Shown here in pieces: positions 35,460-45,240 of a stretch of DNA of 64,000 bases. How positions within the stretch are numbered: position 1 is the first letter of the stretch; every line of letters starts with the position of its first letter. The DNA is from Flavobacterium keumense. GTDB lineage: Bacteria; Bacteroidota; Bacteroidia; Flavobacteriales; Flavobacteriaceae. A model generated the notes under the pieces. It searched no databases and was not told the DNA's origin. It worked only from the letters and a program-made list of their open reading frames with translations. The DNA is taken from positions 496,001 to 560,000 of the forward strand of contig NZ_CP092332.1 in the NCBI RefSeq assembly GCF_029866485.1. The letters are read 5' to 3'. The translations under genes were made by a program, and so were the position numbers.

Positions 35460-35847
35460 AAAAATTTTTGATTTTTTTTCAAATTAATCGGATTTCTAAA
35501 ATAATGACTGTTTGAAAAAAGATTTTATTTTTCTGATTATTAAGTATTTAAAAACTGTTTTGAAAAAATTTAAAAAGAATAAAAAAGATAGAATCCATAA
35601 GCGATTTTCTTTTATTTCTGTAAAAGACAAAGATTATTAAACCTAAAAATAAAATTTACCCTCCTCTAAAAAGAAGCAAAATAGTTGTTTTAGCCAATCA
35701 AAACTTAAAAAAAGAATTCAAAACGATGATAAAATAGGGAACAAAATTCCTTTTTTGACACCAAAACGATTGGATTTTTGCAGAATAATCAGCTGTTTTT
35801 AAAGCGTATTTATATAAATTGCAACACCAAATTCAGATTACACTATC

Positions 35848-38496
35848 ATGTCAGAGAAAGGCGCAGAGAGAACTAGATTACAACTACGAAACGATAATAA
35901 AGGGTGGAAAAAATGGGGTCCCTATCTTACCGAACGCCAATGGGGAACCGTAAGAGAAGATTACTCTAAAAATGGAGATGCATGGAATAGCATTACCCAC
36001 GACATGGCTCGTTCAAAAGCCTATCGCTGGGGAGAAGAAGGTATTGGCGGAATCTCAGATAACAAACAGCATATTTGTTTTGCTTTTGCTTTTTGGAATC
36101 ATAACGACCATATTTTAAAAGAACGCTTTTTTGGTTTAACTGGAAGCGAGTCCAACCACGGAGAGGATGTAAAAGAAATCTACTATTACCAAGACTCTAC
36201 TCCTACACATTCCTATCAAAAAATGTTGTACAAATACCCTCAAGCAGCATTTCCATATTCAAAATTGGTTGAAGAAAGCAAGAAACGCTCTCGATTAGAG
36301 CCTGAATATGAATTGCTTGATACCGGAATATTTGATAATGAGGCTTATTTTGATATTTCAATGGAATATGCCAAGGCCGATGAACAAGATCTTTTAATCA
36401 AAGTAACCGTTGAAAATCACTCTGAAATTGATGCTCCAATTACCGTTTTGCCAACCGTTTGGTTCAGAAACACTTGGTGTTGGGGTTATGAAAATTACAA
36501 ACACAAACCAAGTTTAACCGGTATCGGGACCTCTCATATTGAGATAAATCATCAGGTGGTGGGCCGATTCAAATTATATGCTGAAGAGGCAGATGCGTTT
36601 TTGTTTTGTGAGAACGAAACCAATTTTGAGAAACTGTACAACTCCCCTAACTTAAGTCATTACACTAAAGACGGTATTAATGATTATATTGTAGATAATA
36701 AAATTGAAGCTGTCAATCCGAATCATATTGGAACCAAGGCTTCTGTAAAATATTCTCAGACTATTCCTGGTAAAGGGAAAAAAGTATTTAAACTGCGTTT
36801 TACAAATCAAACTCCAGAAAATGCTTTTGCCGATTTTGATGCGATTTTTGAACAACGTCAAATAGAGGCTGATGAGTTTTATGCTTCACTTCAAAAAGGA
36901 ATTGAAGACGAAAATTTAAAATCCATTCAAAGACAATCGTACGCAGGAATGCTTTGGACCAAACAATGGTATTATTTCAATGTTTTTGAATGGACCAAAG
37001 GCGACCCTGCCATGCCAAAACCTGATCCCGAACGTAAAAAAGGACGAAATAACGCTTGGAAACACCTTTATGCGGCTAATATTTTATCCATGCCTGACAA
37101 ATGGGAATATCCTTGGTTTGCAGCTTGGGATTTGGCCTTTCACACGCTACCTTTGGCTCGATTAGATCCTGATTTTGCCAAAAGACAATTATCAGTCATC
37201 TTACGAGAATATTATATGCACCCTAACGGGCAAATTCCTGCTTATGAATGGTCTTTTTCAGATGTTAATCCACCTGTACACGCTTGGGCCACTTGGAAAG
37301 TGTATGAGATTGACAAGGAAATGAACGGCGGTGTAGGAGATACTGTTTTCTTAGAACGCATCTTTCACAAACTGCTTCTGAACTTTACTTGGTGGGTTAA
37401 TTTGAAAGACGAAGGCGGTAACAACATCTTTGGTGGAGGTTTCCTTGGAATGGACAATATTGGGGTGTTTGATCGCTCTGCTGATTTGCCAACAGGCGGA
37501 CACTTAGAACAAGCCGACGGAACAGGGTGGATGGCTATGTATAGCTTAAACATGTTACGAATAGCCTGTGAAATCGCTATTAAAAATCCGGTGTATCAAG
37601 ATATGGCTTCAAAGTTCTTTGAACATTATTTGCATATCGCCGGTGCGATGCAAGCTATTGGTGGAGACAAACTCAACCTTTGGGACGAAGACGATCAATT
37701 TTACTACGATATGTTGCATAAACCCAACGGTGATGCCGAATTGCTCAAAGTGCGTTCTATGGTAGGTTTAATCCCGCTATTTGCGGTAGAAGTCTTAACT
37801 CCCGAACTTTTAGAGCAACTTCCTGATTTTAAACGTCGTGTAGAATGGGTATTGAACAACCGTCCTGATTTAGCAAGTTTAGTTTCAAGTTGGGACAATC
37901 CTGGCTCAGGAGAAACCCGTTTACTTGCGATTTTAAGAGGTCACCGAATGAAAATGATTATGAAACGGATGTTTGACGAAACAGAGTTTTTATCTGATTA
38001 TGGCATTCGTTCACTTTCTAAATACCATAAAGAACACCCCTATCAATTTAATTATGATGGCGGAACTGTTCGAGTAGACTACACTCCTGCCGAAGCTACT
38101 GGAGATATGTTTGGGGGCAACTCCAATTGGAGAGGGCCTATTTGGTTTCCAATGAACTATTTGATTTTGGACTCTCTGGAAAAATTTTCGAGCTATTACG
38201 GTCCTGATTATGAAGTAGAATACCCTACTAATTCAGGAAAAATGATGAATATCAAAGAAGCTGCCGAAGAAGTATCTAAACGACTATTAGCGCTTTTTGT
38301 ACCCGATTCCAATCAAAAAATTCCGATGTATGGTGAGTATGATACATTCCAAAAAAATCCTAATTTCAATCAAAATCATTTGTTCTTTGAATATTTTGAT
38401 GGCGATACAGGAAAAGGCCTTGGCGCTAATCATCAAACGGGTTGGACAGGATTGATTTCAGAAATTATTCGACATTTGTATGTAACAAAAGAATAA
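35848..38496 (+). CDS. glycoside hydrolase family 63-type glucosidase
   Basis: An 882-residue cytosolic enzyme (no signal peptide) resembling bacterial GH63/MGH1-type glucosidases, which remove alpha-linked glucose from oligosaccharides or glycosylglycerate-type compounds. Typical segments are RLQLRND and WGPYLTERQWGTVREDY at the N-terminus, FAAWDLAFHTLPLARLD (near 422, with the likely acid Asp), GQIPAYEWSFSDVNPPVHAW, and the C-terminal TGDMFGGNSNWRGPIWFP and HQTGWTGLI of the (alpha/alpha)6 barrel. Length is full. The downstream gene encodes a SusR-like regulator, consistent with control by an alpha-glucan-derived sugar, which is inference. Confidence 0.88.
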   Translation: MSEKGAERTRLQLRNDNKGWKKWGPYLTERQWGTVREDYSKNGDAWNSITHDMARSKAYRWGEEGIGGISDNKQHICFAFAFWNHNDHILKERFFGLTGSESNHGEDVKEIYYYQDSTPTHSYQKMLYKYPQAAFPYSKLVEESKKRSRLEPEYELLDTGIFDNEAYFDISMEYAKADEQDLLIKVTVENHSEIDAPITVLPTVWFRNTWCWGYENYKHKPSLTGIGTSHIEINHQVVGRFKLYAEEADAFLFCENETNFEKLYNSPNLSHYTKDGINDYIVDNKIEAVNPNHIGTKASVKYSQTIPGKGKKVFKLRFTNQTPENAFADFDAIFEQRQIEADEFYASLQKGIEDENLKSIQRQSYAGMLWTKQWYYFNVFEWTKGDPAMPKPDPERKKGRNNAWKHLYAANILSMPDKWEYPWFAAWDLAFHTLPLARLDPDFAKRQLSVILREYYMHPNGQIPAYEWSFSDVNPPVHAWATWKVYEIDKEMNGGVGDTVFLERIFHKLLLNFTWWVNLKDEGGNNIFGGGFLGMDNIGVFDRSADLPTGGHLEQADGTGWMAMYSLNMLRIACEIAIKNPVYQDMASKFFEHYLHIAGAMQAIGGDKLNLWDEDDQFYYDMLHKPNGDAELLKVRSMVGLIPLFAVEVLTPELLEQLPDFKRRVEWVLNNRPDLASLVSSWDNPGSGETRLLAILRGHRMKMIMKRMFDETEFLSDYGIRSLSKYHKEHPYQFNYDGGTVRVDYTPAEATGDMFGGNSNWRGPIWFPMNYLILDSLEKFSSYYGPDYEVEYPTNSGKMMNIKEAAEEVSKRLLALFVPDSNQKIPMYGEYDTFQKNPNFNQNHLFFEYFDGDTGKGLGANHQTGWTGLISEIIRHLYVTKE

Positions 38497-38592
38497 TAAA
38501 ATTCAGATTTACGATATTTGATATACGTTTTTCAAACACCAATTCAAGAAACTTGAAAAATTGGCGTTGGAATACGTGAAATAAAAGATGCT

Positions 38593-38600
38593 TAAATTTG
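38593..38600 (+). promoter_or_regulatory. -7 box (TAAATTTG) of the SusR-like regulator gene
   Basis: A full match to TAnnTTTG, 31 nt before the GTG start at 38631, with TTGG at 38567-38570 as a possible -33 element at a slightly long spacing of 22 nt. This suggests independent transcription from the GH63 gene. Confidence 0.45.
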
Positions 38601-38630
38601 TATTTAATTAAGTAGTAACCCCTGAAAGCT

Positions 38631-40289
38631 GTGTTTAAAAATTATTGGTCTATTTTACTCTTATTTTTTATATCCAATTCTTTATTGGCACAGGATTCTT
38701 TTGCCCTTTTGAAAAAAGAACTAGACCAAACACTTGAGAATGAACCTTTGTACTTAAACAAAAAAAATAGCGCAATCAATCAGCTCAAAAGTCGTCTTCG
38801 TTCTTCGTCATCCAATGAAATCCGCTATTCGCTCAACGAAAAATTATACGATGAGTACAAATCCTATCAGTCGGATTCGGCCTTGGTATATGCTAAAAGA
38901 AGTTTGAATAGTGCCTATAAAAATCAAAACAACATTCAAATAAACAAAGCCCAACTCAATTTGGCTTCGATTCTAGGTACACTCGGAATGTACAATCAGG
39001 CTTTGGAAATTCTCAACTCAATGGAACCTAAAGTAATTCCAGAGTTAAAAGGAGAATTCTACTGGACAAAAAGAATCATTTATGGAGGACTTTCGAGTTA
39101 TGCTAATGATACAGAAGAAAAAAACAAATACAATCGCTTGGGAGACCACTATCGGGACAAGGCTATACTCAATTTGCCTAAAAATTCAATTGGATTTGTT
39201 CTCGCATTATCTGGACAATTTCTGTCTCAAAAAAAATACAATCAGGCTATTAATTTGTTGCTCCCGTATTTTAATAAAACACCAAAAACCGACCCAAACA
39301 GAGCCGTGATTGACTATCTAATATCTGAAAATTACAAAGCTAAAAAAGACAAAACGCAAGAGAAAAAATGGTTAGCACTTTCTGCTATTTCGGATTTGGA
39401 ATTGGTTAAAAAAGAAAACATTTCGCTACGAGAACTCGCTTTTATATTGTATGAAGAAGGCGACATTGAATCGGCTTACGAGTACATTAAACGTTCTTTG
39501 GACGACGCTGTTTTTTGTAATTCGAAACTGCGAACCTACGAAATTTCAAAGATGTTACCCATCATCAACGAAACGTATGAGGCTAAAAACAAATCGGCTA
39601 AATCCCAGTTGATTGTTTTTTTAATTAGCGCGAGTGTACTTTCATTATTTTTATTAGCTGTTTTGATTTTGCTTTTTAAGCAAATGAAAAAATTGGCCAA
39701 AGCCCAGAAAAATGTTGAATCGGCTAACAACCAACTTTCCTTACTAAACGAACAATTACAAAGTTTTAATACAAAACTAAATCAAACAAATTCTGAATTA
39801 GCCGAAACGAGTTTGCTCAAAGAGATTTATATTGGTCGCTATATGGATCAATGCTCCATCTATATTGGAAAAATGGAAGAATATAGCCAAAAACTAAAGG
39901 TGATGGCTACCGCAGGAAAAGTAAATGACTTGGTGAGCACTGTCAAATCAAAAGCATTTATTGATAAGGAACTGAAAGAATTCTATACCCAATTTGATCA
40001 AACCTTTATGTTGCTTTTTCCAACATTTATTGAGGAATTTAAGAGCCTTCTAACAGAGCCTGATAGTATTCAAATCAAAAAAGGAGAATTACTTAATCCT
40101 GAGTTACGTATTTTTGCTCTAATTCGTTTGGGAATAAAAGACAGTGCTAAGATTGCCGAATTCTTGCGCTACTCTGCCTCTACCATTTACAACTATCGTT
40201 CCCAAATAAAGAACAAGGCAAAAGGGCCTCGAGAACAGTTTGAAATGGAAGTGTTGTTGATTGGAAGTTCAAAAAAAGAAGCTAACTAA
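38631..40289 (+). CDS. SusR-like membrane-spanning TPR transcription regulator
   Basis: A 552-residue regulator starting at GTG 38631. Signal peptide (to LLAQ, 21), a periplasmic TPR-like sensor (about 25-320), a single transmembrane helix (about 324-346), a coiled coil (about 350-390; NVESANNQLSLLNEQLQ) and a cytoplasmic C-terminal HTH (about 490-530; RLGIKDSAKIAEFLRYSAST). This is the architecture of SusR, which senses maltose-like sugars in the periplasm and activates the starch operon of Bacteroides. Its place beside a GH63 gene fits. Its stop overlaps the stop of the convergent AraC gene by 8 nt. Confidence 0.82.
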   Translation: MFKNYWSILLLFFISNSLLAQDSFALLKKELDQTLENEPLYLNKKNSAINQLKSRLRSSSSNEIRYSLNEKLYDEYKSYQSDSALVYAKRSLNSAYKNQNNIQINKAQLNLASILGTLGMYNQALEILNSMEPKVIPELKGEFYWTKRIIYGGLSSYANDTEEKNKYNRLGDHYRDKAILNLPKNSIGFVLALSGQFLSQKKYNQAINLLLPYFNKTPKTDPNRAVIDYLISENYKAKKDKTQEKKWLALSAISDLELVKKENISLRELAFILYEEGDIESAYEYIKRSLDDAVFCNSKLRTYEISKMLPIINETYEAKNKSAKSQLIVFLISASVLSLFLLAVLILLFKQMKKLAKAQKNVESANNQLSLLNEQLQSFNTKLNQTNSELAETSLLKEIYIGRYMDQCSIYIGKMEEYSQKLKVMATAGKVNDLVSTVKSKAFIDKELKEFYTQFDQTFMLLFPTFIEEFKSLLTEPDSIQIKKGELLNPELRIFALIRLGIKDSAKIAEFLRYSASTIYNYRSQIKNKAKGPREQFEMEVLLIGSSKKEAN

Positions 40290-41199
40290 AAATATGTTTT
40301 CTGTATTTTAGAGGTGAAGTACCCAACTGTTTTTTGAAAAAACTATTGAAATGCGTTGCTTCTTGAAAGCCTAAAGCAAAACCGATTTCAGCTACATTCC
40401 AAAGACTCTGTTTCAACAAAATTTTAGCCTCTTGTGCTATCCGATCTGCTATGAGTTGGGAAGTCGTTTTCTGAGTTACTTCTTTAATGGCTCGATTCAA
40501 ATGGTTGACATGTACATTAAGTTGCGTGGCAAATTCAGAAGCGCTACGCAATTGTATTCTCTGGTGTACTTCGTCTATTGGGAATTGACGTTCTAATAAC
40601 TCCAAAAACAAAGCTGTTATGCGTTGCGAAGCATTCAAGTGTTTGTTGTCCAAACTAGTTAATGGCTCCATTTTCATCGCAAAATGCAATAATTCAAAAA
40701 CCAAATTGCGCAACACATCGTATTTATAAACGTAATCTGACTTAATTTCCTCTTGCATTTTTTTGTAAATCGGTTCAATTTTGGCCAGTTGTTCGTCTGT
40801 CAACTCAAAAATATGTGTCCCATTAGGTTGAAAAACGGAATATTGATTAAGGTTGCCAAATTGATGAAAAAAAAGAGTGTTGAAAATGCAAAAAGAGCCC
40901 GCTTTATATTCTTCTAAATGTTCCCATTTATAGGGAATTTGAGGGTTAGAAAAACATAACGCTTGTTTTTTAACTTCTACTACTTGATCTGCAAAATACA
41001 CTCTACTGTTTCCTTTGGCCAAACTGATCTTGTAAAAATCACGACGCTTATATGGAATTGGCTGGGCTTTCTCTCCAATGAAAGGTTGCAAATCGAACAC
41101 GTTAAAATGTCCCATTTCGTTTTTGAGATTATCTGGTAACCAATCAAATTTATTTCGATAAAACTCTGATAACGATTCTGCTTTTTCCATTCCTATCAA
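40282..41199 (-). CDS. AraC-family transcription regulator
   Basis: A 305-residue cytosolic regulator with an N-terminal cupin-like sensor domain (about 20-150; FSNPQIPYKWEHLEEYKAG) and a C-terminal double HTH (about 200-303; QLNVHVNHLNRAIKEVTQ and LGFQEATHFNSFFKKQLGTSPLKYR, the latter given in two halves LGFQEATHFNSF and FKKQLGTSPLKYR). It is 12 nt downstream of a barrel-protein gene, apparently the second gene of that unit, and overlaps the convergent SusR-like gene by 8 nt. Possible targets are the neighbouring barrel and GH3 genes. Confidence 0.9.
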   Translation of the reverse strand: MIGMEKAESLSEFYRNKFDWLPDNLKNEMGHFNVFDLQPFIGEKAQPIPYKRRDFYKISLAKGNSRVYFADQVVEVKKQALCFSNPQIPYKWEHLEEYKAGSFCIFNTLFFHQFGNLNQYSVFQPNGTHIFELTDEQLAKIEPIYKKMQEEIKSDYVYKYDVLRNLVFELLHFAMKMEPLTSLDNKHLNASQRITALFLELLERQFPIDEVHQRIQLRSASEFATQLNVHVNHLNRAIKEVTQKTTSQLIADRIAQEAKILLKQSLWNVAEIGFALGFQEATHFNSFFKKQLGTSPLKYRKHIFS

Positions 41200-41211
41200 T
41201 TAAAATTCCAC

Positions 41212-41964
41212 TTAATATGAATAACTCAAGGAAAGATTCCATATACTATCTTTTCCTGAAATAGAAGTTGCAATAGCTTTGTTCACAATAGAAGACAATG
41301 TCAAAGGTATCAAAGGAGTGGAAAGAGTCATTGTCGAAGAAAAATAATAACCCTCCTTACTATCCATTTTCAAATAATACAACTGGGGTTGTACTTTTAA
41401 ATCTATTCCTTTGACTAATTTAAGATTGGAAATAGTGCTATTTAAAGTAATAAAATGAGTGTTTAATGTGGTTCCTGGATCCCAACCATGAGAATATAGA
41501 TAATACATCCCTATACTACAATTTTTAGACAAAGTAAAACTAGGCGCAATCTCTGTTGCGGTATAGCGATAGGCATTCATAATAGTCTTAAAATCTCCAT
41601 TTAGCAGCTGTATTTTTTCTTGTTTAAAAGCAATCGCTGGATGCGCTCCAAAACTTAATTTAAATCTAGAATCGTTTACAGCCTTATACCTCCCCCAAAA
41701 GATAAATGACCAAGGCTTACCTTCTAATGAAAAACGCAATTGTGGATCAAAACTCCATTTTTTGCCCTTAATTGAGAAATCAAAAATTGCAGCTGGTTTT
41801 CCTAAGGAAAAGGTTGGTAAAAGTGATATTCCGTTGTTAGTAATAGTTGTTGCTCCTGAAAAAGACCTTGATTTCGTTGCTTCTTGTGAAAAAATTAAAC
41901 TGGTAAAAAAAATACAAAATAACAATCCATATCTTTTCTTTTGTTTTTCTATACTTTTTGACAT
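41212..41964 (-). CDS. predicted outer-membrane protein, relative of the gene at 45.2 kb
   Basis: A 250-residue protein with a signal peptide preceded by a basic N-terminal extension (MSKSIEKQKKRYGLLFCIFF) and cleaved after LIFSQ. The body alternates strands (FDPQLRFSLEG, FKLSFGAHPAIAF, CSIGMYYLYSHGW) like an outer-membrane barrel and ends LSLSYSY. The layout, with an FSLEGKPWSFIFWGRYK segment, parallels FTPRGVVIISRYK of the protein encoded at 45241-45873, so they look like distant paralogues. Function unknown. AraC follows 12 nt downstream. Confidence 0.65.
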   Translation of the reverse strand: MSKSIEKQKKRYGLLFCIFFTSLIFSQEATKSRSFSGATTITNNGISLLPTFSLGKPAAIFDFSIKGKKWSFDPQLRFSLEGKPWSFIFWGRYKAVNDSRFKLSFGAHPAIAFKQEKIQLLNGDFKTIMNAYRYTATEIAPSFTLSKNCSIGMYYLYSHGWDPGTTLNTHFITLNSTISNLKLVKGIDLKVQPQLYYLKMDSKEGYYFSSTMTLSTPLIPLTLSSIVNKAIATSISGKDSIWNLSLSYSY

Positions 41965-42085
41965 AAAACAAACTGTTTTTTGTTAGTGTTATGCAAAAAT
42001 CCTTTGTAAATCAATACAAAAAAAACAAAATTCAAATAAATTATTATATAAATCAAACATTTGTTTTTAACCTAAATAATTTGTG

Positions 42086-42709
42086 CTATTCATTTTTCAG
42101 CTTGATCACTAGCACTCCACTCGCACCTCTTGAACCATAAATAGAGGCTTCGGCATCTTTTAAAACAGTGATACTTTTTACCTCATTGGGTACAATAAAA
42201 TCAATGCTTGAAACCACATTCCCATCTACAATAAACAATGGTTCTGCATTGTTTTTAATAGAATTAATTCCTCTAATAATTATCGTATTATCTGGCTGAA
42301 CAACCACGCCAGCAATTCTACCTCTAATCATATCATAAATGGTTCGATAAGAAACCGTATTCTTGTCTTTTTCTGGTTTTAAACCATTGGGAGGAGTAAC
42401 CAATTTATCCTCAGATGGAGCAGGAGCTAAATACATAAAGTCCATTTTTGTTTCTTTGGCATAGGCACTGCTTAACCAACCGTATTTTTTAGAATGTACT
42501 TTTATGTTTTTCACATTCTCTGGAACGACTAAACTAAATTCTCCTAATTTATTGCTCACTACCTTGGTTTCTACTGAGTCCAAATACATAACAGCTCCCT
42601 GAACAGGTTTGTTTTTATAATTCAGTATCTTTCCCGTAAGCGTTGTTTGTGCATTCGTATAATTTACAACTAACAACAATGCGAAGATTATTTTTTTAAT
42701 TTTTTTCAT
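42086..42709 (-). CDS. orphan TonB-receptor plug protein with carboxypeptidase-regulatory domain
   Basis: I use the ATG at 42707-42709; the further start is TTG. The 207-residue product has a signal peptide (to TNAQ), a CarboxypepD-reg domain (about 22-85; TGKILNYKNKPVQGAVMYLD) and a TonB-receptor plug domain (about 125-207) with TIIIRGINSIK, PLFIVDGNVV and ITVLKDAEASIYGSRGASG, the classic plug motifs. There is no beta-barrel, so it cannot be a transporter by itself. It may be a regulatory or decoy plug, or a remnant of a SusC-like gene. It stands alone between unrelated genes. Confidence 0.8.
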   Translation of the reverse strand: MKKIKKIIFALLLVVNYTNAQTTLTGKILNYKNKPVQGAVMYLDSVETKVVSNKLGEFSLVVPENVKNIKVHSKKYGWLSSAYAKETKMDFMYLAPAPSEDKLVTPPNGLKPEKDKNTVSYRTIYDMIRGRIAGVVVQPDNTIIIRGINSIKNNAEPLFIVDGNVVSSIDFIVPNEVKSITVLKDAEASIYGSRGASGVLVIKLKNE

Positions 42710-42786
42710 ACACTTCAATTTCTATTTAGAATTACTAATTATAAAGATAATAGATTATTATATTCCTCTTTACATCTTTTAAAATA

Positions 42787-42816
42787 AAAGCCACTTACAT
42801 TGTTGTAAATGGCTTT
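42787..42816 (-). terminator. intrinsic terminator of the GH3 gene
   Basis: AAAGCCA-C-TTACA (42787-42799) pairs with TGTAA-A-TGGCTTT (42804-42816), one C/A mismatch, and on the minus strand is followed by a T-rich run. It lies 10 nt past the GH3 stop. Confidence 0.8.
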
Positions 42817-42825
42817 CAAGTTCAA

Positions 42826-45156
42826 TTATTTTTTAACACTATACTTTTCTGTTCTAGCATCTTTGATTACGCCGTTCCAGTTTAACCCGAAACCAAAATC
42901 ATATACATTCCCGTTTGAATCTCTATACGGTATCATGTCGTGAGGCACGTCTTCCAATTGTTTTTCGACGGTAGTCATATCTATTGGCATTTGCAATGGT
43001 AATAAACCTGATGGCTCTGTTTTTCCAGAAACAATATCTAACAAGGCTTCTGTTTGTACTCCAAACTCACCTACAATAGCATGGACTTCTTTTTCAAATT
43101 CGCCAAAAACCATTGGATTAGATACGGTAATAGCAATTACTACCGGTTTTCCATTCATTGCTTTTTTAGTTTCTAAAATAGTATTCAAATCAGGATACGA
43201 ATTGGATTTTGAAGTTTTATTTAAATACGAACGATTCGTAATGGTTGGGTCTACCACAGGATCTCCTGCCGCAATACTTTGGGCTCTAGCATCTACCGCA
43301 GTGTAGTCTTTCAATTGTAAGCTAATTGGCATGTAGCCATTTCCTCCTGCTTCTCTATCGGCTCTGCTATACCCATTACTTACAGGGCTTTTGATAAATA
43401 CCATAGCAAAATCAGCTTTTGCAGGGTCGTCTGTTACGTTGTAATATTTTTTAATCAGTTCTAAATTAACTGGGTATTCTGTTTTTTCTGGTGTTGGAAA
43501 TCCAAAGAAATTAATTCCTGGTGGTGTAGTTCTTTTTGGAACATATACTGTTTTTCCTTTAGCAATTGGCAAGGTTTTGTTTTGGTTTTTAATTAAAACA
43601 ATGGATTTTAACTGAGCTTCATAACCCGCTTTCATAAACTCTGGTTTACCAACAATGGCTTTGGTTTGTTCTGGATCCAAATAAGCGTTTTCAAATAATC
43701 CTACTCTAAATACGTTCAACAATAAACGCACCGCTGATCTTTCAAAACGGCTACGCATTGCTACTTCACCATGTTCTTTTACTCCCATTTGGTAGGCTTC
43801 TAAAACCGGTTTAATGTCGTTGTTCCCGCCAAACTGATCCACACCTGCCATCATTACTTTGTAATGTCTTTCGGCAATAGTCATTTTTTCAGTTCCCCAT
43901 GATTTACCCGCAAAAACATCTGGTGTTTTTCCTTCGTCGCCGGTAATTAACCAATCGGTACATACCACGCCATCATAGCCGTATTTGTTTCTCAACAAAT
44001 CAGTTACGATATATTTGCTAAAACCATTCCCTACGTTTTCACCGTACTTTTTATCTTGGTTATACGAAATCGTATAGTATGGCATGACCGCTGATGCTTT
44101 TTTAGTCCCTCCGTTCAATTTAAACGCCCCATCAATAAAGGTTTTTAAATGCATTTCAAAATTATTTCCTGGATACACCGCAAATTTTCCATAGGCAAAA
44201 TGTCCATCACGACCTCCTTCTTCTGGACCACCACTTGGCCAGTGTTTGATCATTGCATTTACACTTTGGTTACCCCAGCCTTCATAAGCGGCAATGGGTT
44301 TTGGAGACGATTGAAATCCATCTACATAAGCTCTTGCCATATCTGTAGCGAGTTTTGGGTCTTCGCCAAAAGTACCTACAAAACGGTTCCATCTTGGCTC
44401 GGTAGCCAAGTCGATTTGTGGCGAAAGTGCTGTCGTAATCCCTAAGGCACGGTACTCTTTAGCGGCAATTTCACCAAATTGTGCTGTAACAGCTGGATCA
44501 AAAGTAGCGGCAAGACCTAATTCTTCTGGCCATTGCGAAATAGCACCACCTGAACCCGCGTTGTATTCGGAATCTTTATTGGCACCGTGTCGTGGGTCAG
44601 AGCTATTATTAGCTGGAATTCCCATTCCAATACCTTCTACTAATTCTTGTACGTTATTGTTCCAAAGCGCCGAAACCGTTGGGTTTTCTACCGAAGTCAT
44701 TAAAACGTGACGCAAATTATCGGTAGTTAAAAATGCTTTTTGTTGGTCGGACAAATCATAGGGTTTGGCACCACTTTCTGGAAAAGGTTTGCCGTTATAC
44801 GTTCCTGCAAAATACCCTCCCGCTTGTGCTGGAACCGATTGATGACGACTGTATAGCATTAATCCTGCTATTTGATCTACAGTCATTTTACTAGCCAAAT
44901 CTTTGGCACGTTCTGCTACGGGTTTTCGCCAATCTTCGTAACTGTCTAATTTTCCATTTTTATTCAAATCTTTGAAGGCTAATCCATCAATAGTCAAGAT
45001 CTTCACTCCAGATTTTGGCGAATACCCTAAAGTTTGTCCACCTTTATTTTCAATAAGATGAAAACTTCCTTTGGGAGTTTCAGACCATTTTTTTTGTGCT
45101 TCCATTTGTGTTCCAAGGAGCATTAACAAAGCAGGTAATACAATTTGTTTTTTCAT
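42826..45156 (-). CDS. secreted glycoside hydrolase family 3 protein (beta-glucosidase-like)
   Basis: Start chosen at ATG 45154-45156, just ahead of the signal peptide (MKKQIVLPALLMLLGTQMEAQ); the longer start lies upstream of the predicted transcript start. The 776-residue enzyme has the GH3 N-terminal barrel (DPRHGANKDS, LATEPRWNRFVGTFGEDP, MIKHWPSGGPEEGG) with the nucleophile Asp in DGVVCTDWL, and a C-terminal domain ending LLPLQMPIDM and VYDFGFGLNW. It should release glucose or similar sugars from beta-linked oligosaccharides in the periplasm. An 87-nt gap and a shared promoter element link it to the barrel gene upstream. Confidence 0.92.
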   Translation of the reverse strand: MKKQIVLPALLMLLGTQMEAQKKWSETPKGSFHLIENKGGQTLGYSPKSGVKILTIDGLAFKDLNKNGKLDSYEDWRKPVAERAKDLASKMTVDQIAGLMLYSRHQSVPAQAGGYFAGTYNGKPFPESGAKPYDLSDQQKAFLTTDNLRHVLMTSVENPTVSALWNNNVQELVEGIGMGIPANNSSDPRHGANKDSEYNAGSGGAISQWPEELGLAATFDPAVTAQFGEIAAKEYRALGITTALSPQIDLATEPRWNRFVGTFGEDPKLATDMARAYVDGFQSSPKPIAAYEGWGNQSVNAMIKHWPSGGPEEGGRDGHFAYGKFAVYPGNNFEMHLKTFIDGAFKLNGGTKKASAVMPYYTISYNQDKKYGENVGNGFSKYIVTDLLRNKYGYDGVVCTDWLITGDEGKTPDVFAGKSWGTEKMTIAERHYKVMMAGVDQFGGNNDIKPVLEAYQMGVKEHGEVAMRSRFERSAVRLLLNVFRVGLFENAYLDPEQTKAIVGKPEFMKAGYEAQLKSIVLIKNQNKTLPIAKGKTVYVPKRTTPPGINFFGFPTPEKTEYPVNLELIKKYYNVTDDPAKADFAMVFIKSPVSNGYSRADREAGGNGYMPISLQLKDYTAVDARAQSIAAGDPVVDPTITNRSYLNKTSKSNSYPDLNTILETKKAMNGKPVVIAITVSNPMVFGEFEKEVHAIVGEFGVQTEALLDIVSGKTEPSGLLPLQMPIDMTTVEKQLEDVPHDMIPYRDSNGNVYDFGFGLNWNGVIKDARTEKYSVKK

Positions 45157-45194
45157 TATATGTAGTTTTTTGGTAGTTTTTAGCAAATGTGTTT

Positions 45195-45230
45195 CAAATA
45201 TATAAAATATTGTGTCAATTAAACGCAATG
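45195..45230 (-). promoter_or_regulatory. GH3 promoter: -7 TATATTTG plus 20-nt upstream element
   Basis: The minus strand reads TATATTTG (45195-45202), and 8 nt further upstream lies a 20-nt element at 45211-45230 that matches 16 of 20 positions with the element before the barrel gene (45924-45943). On the minus strand it has two ATTG cores 10 nt apart. Confidence 0.6.
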
Positions 45231-45240
45231 AGGTAAATAA

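Larger units (their letters stand above)
35144..35847. other. 704-bp AT-rich intergenic region with hairpin and operator copy 3
   Basis: No credible protein gene. It contains the hairpin at 35163-35207 and the palindrome at 35434-35459, followed by very AT-rich sequence with several poly-T and poly-A runs. No perfect -7 box for the GH63 gene was found in the 100 nt before 35848. Confidence 0.6.

Noticed and set aside
38534..38568. CCAATT/AATTGG imperfect hairpin after the GH63 gene as a terminator
   Set aside because: The stem has a two-base bulge and no T-run follows on the plus strand, so support is too weak.
45157..45228. Upstream start for the GH3 gene
   Set aside because: The extra codons cross the -7 box and the shared promoter element and would bury the signal peptide.
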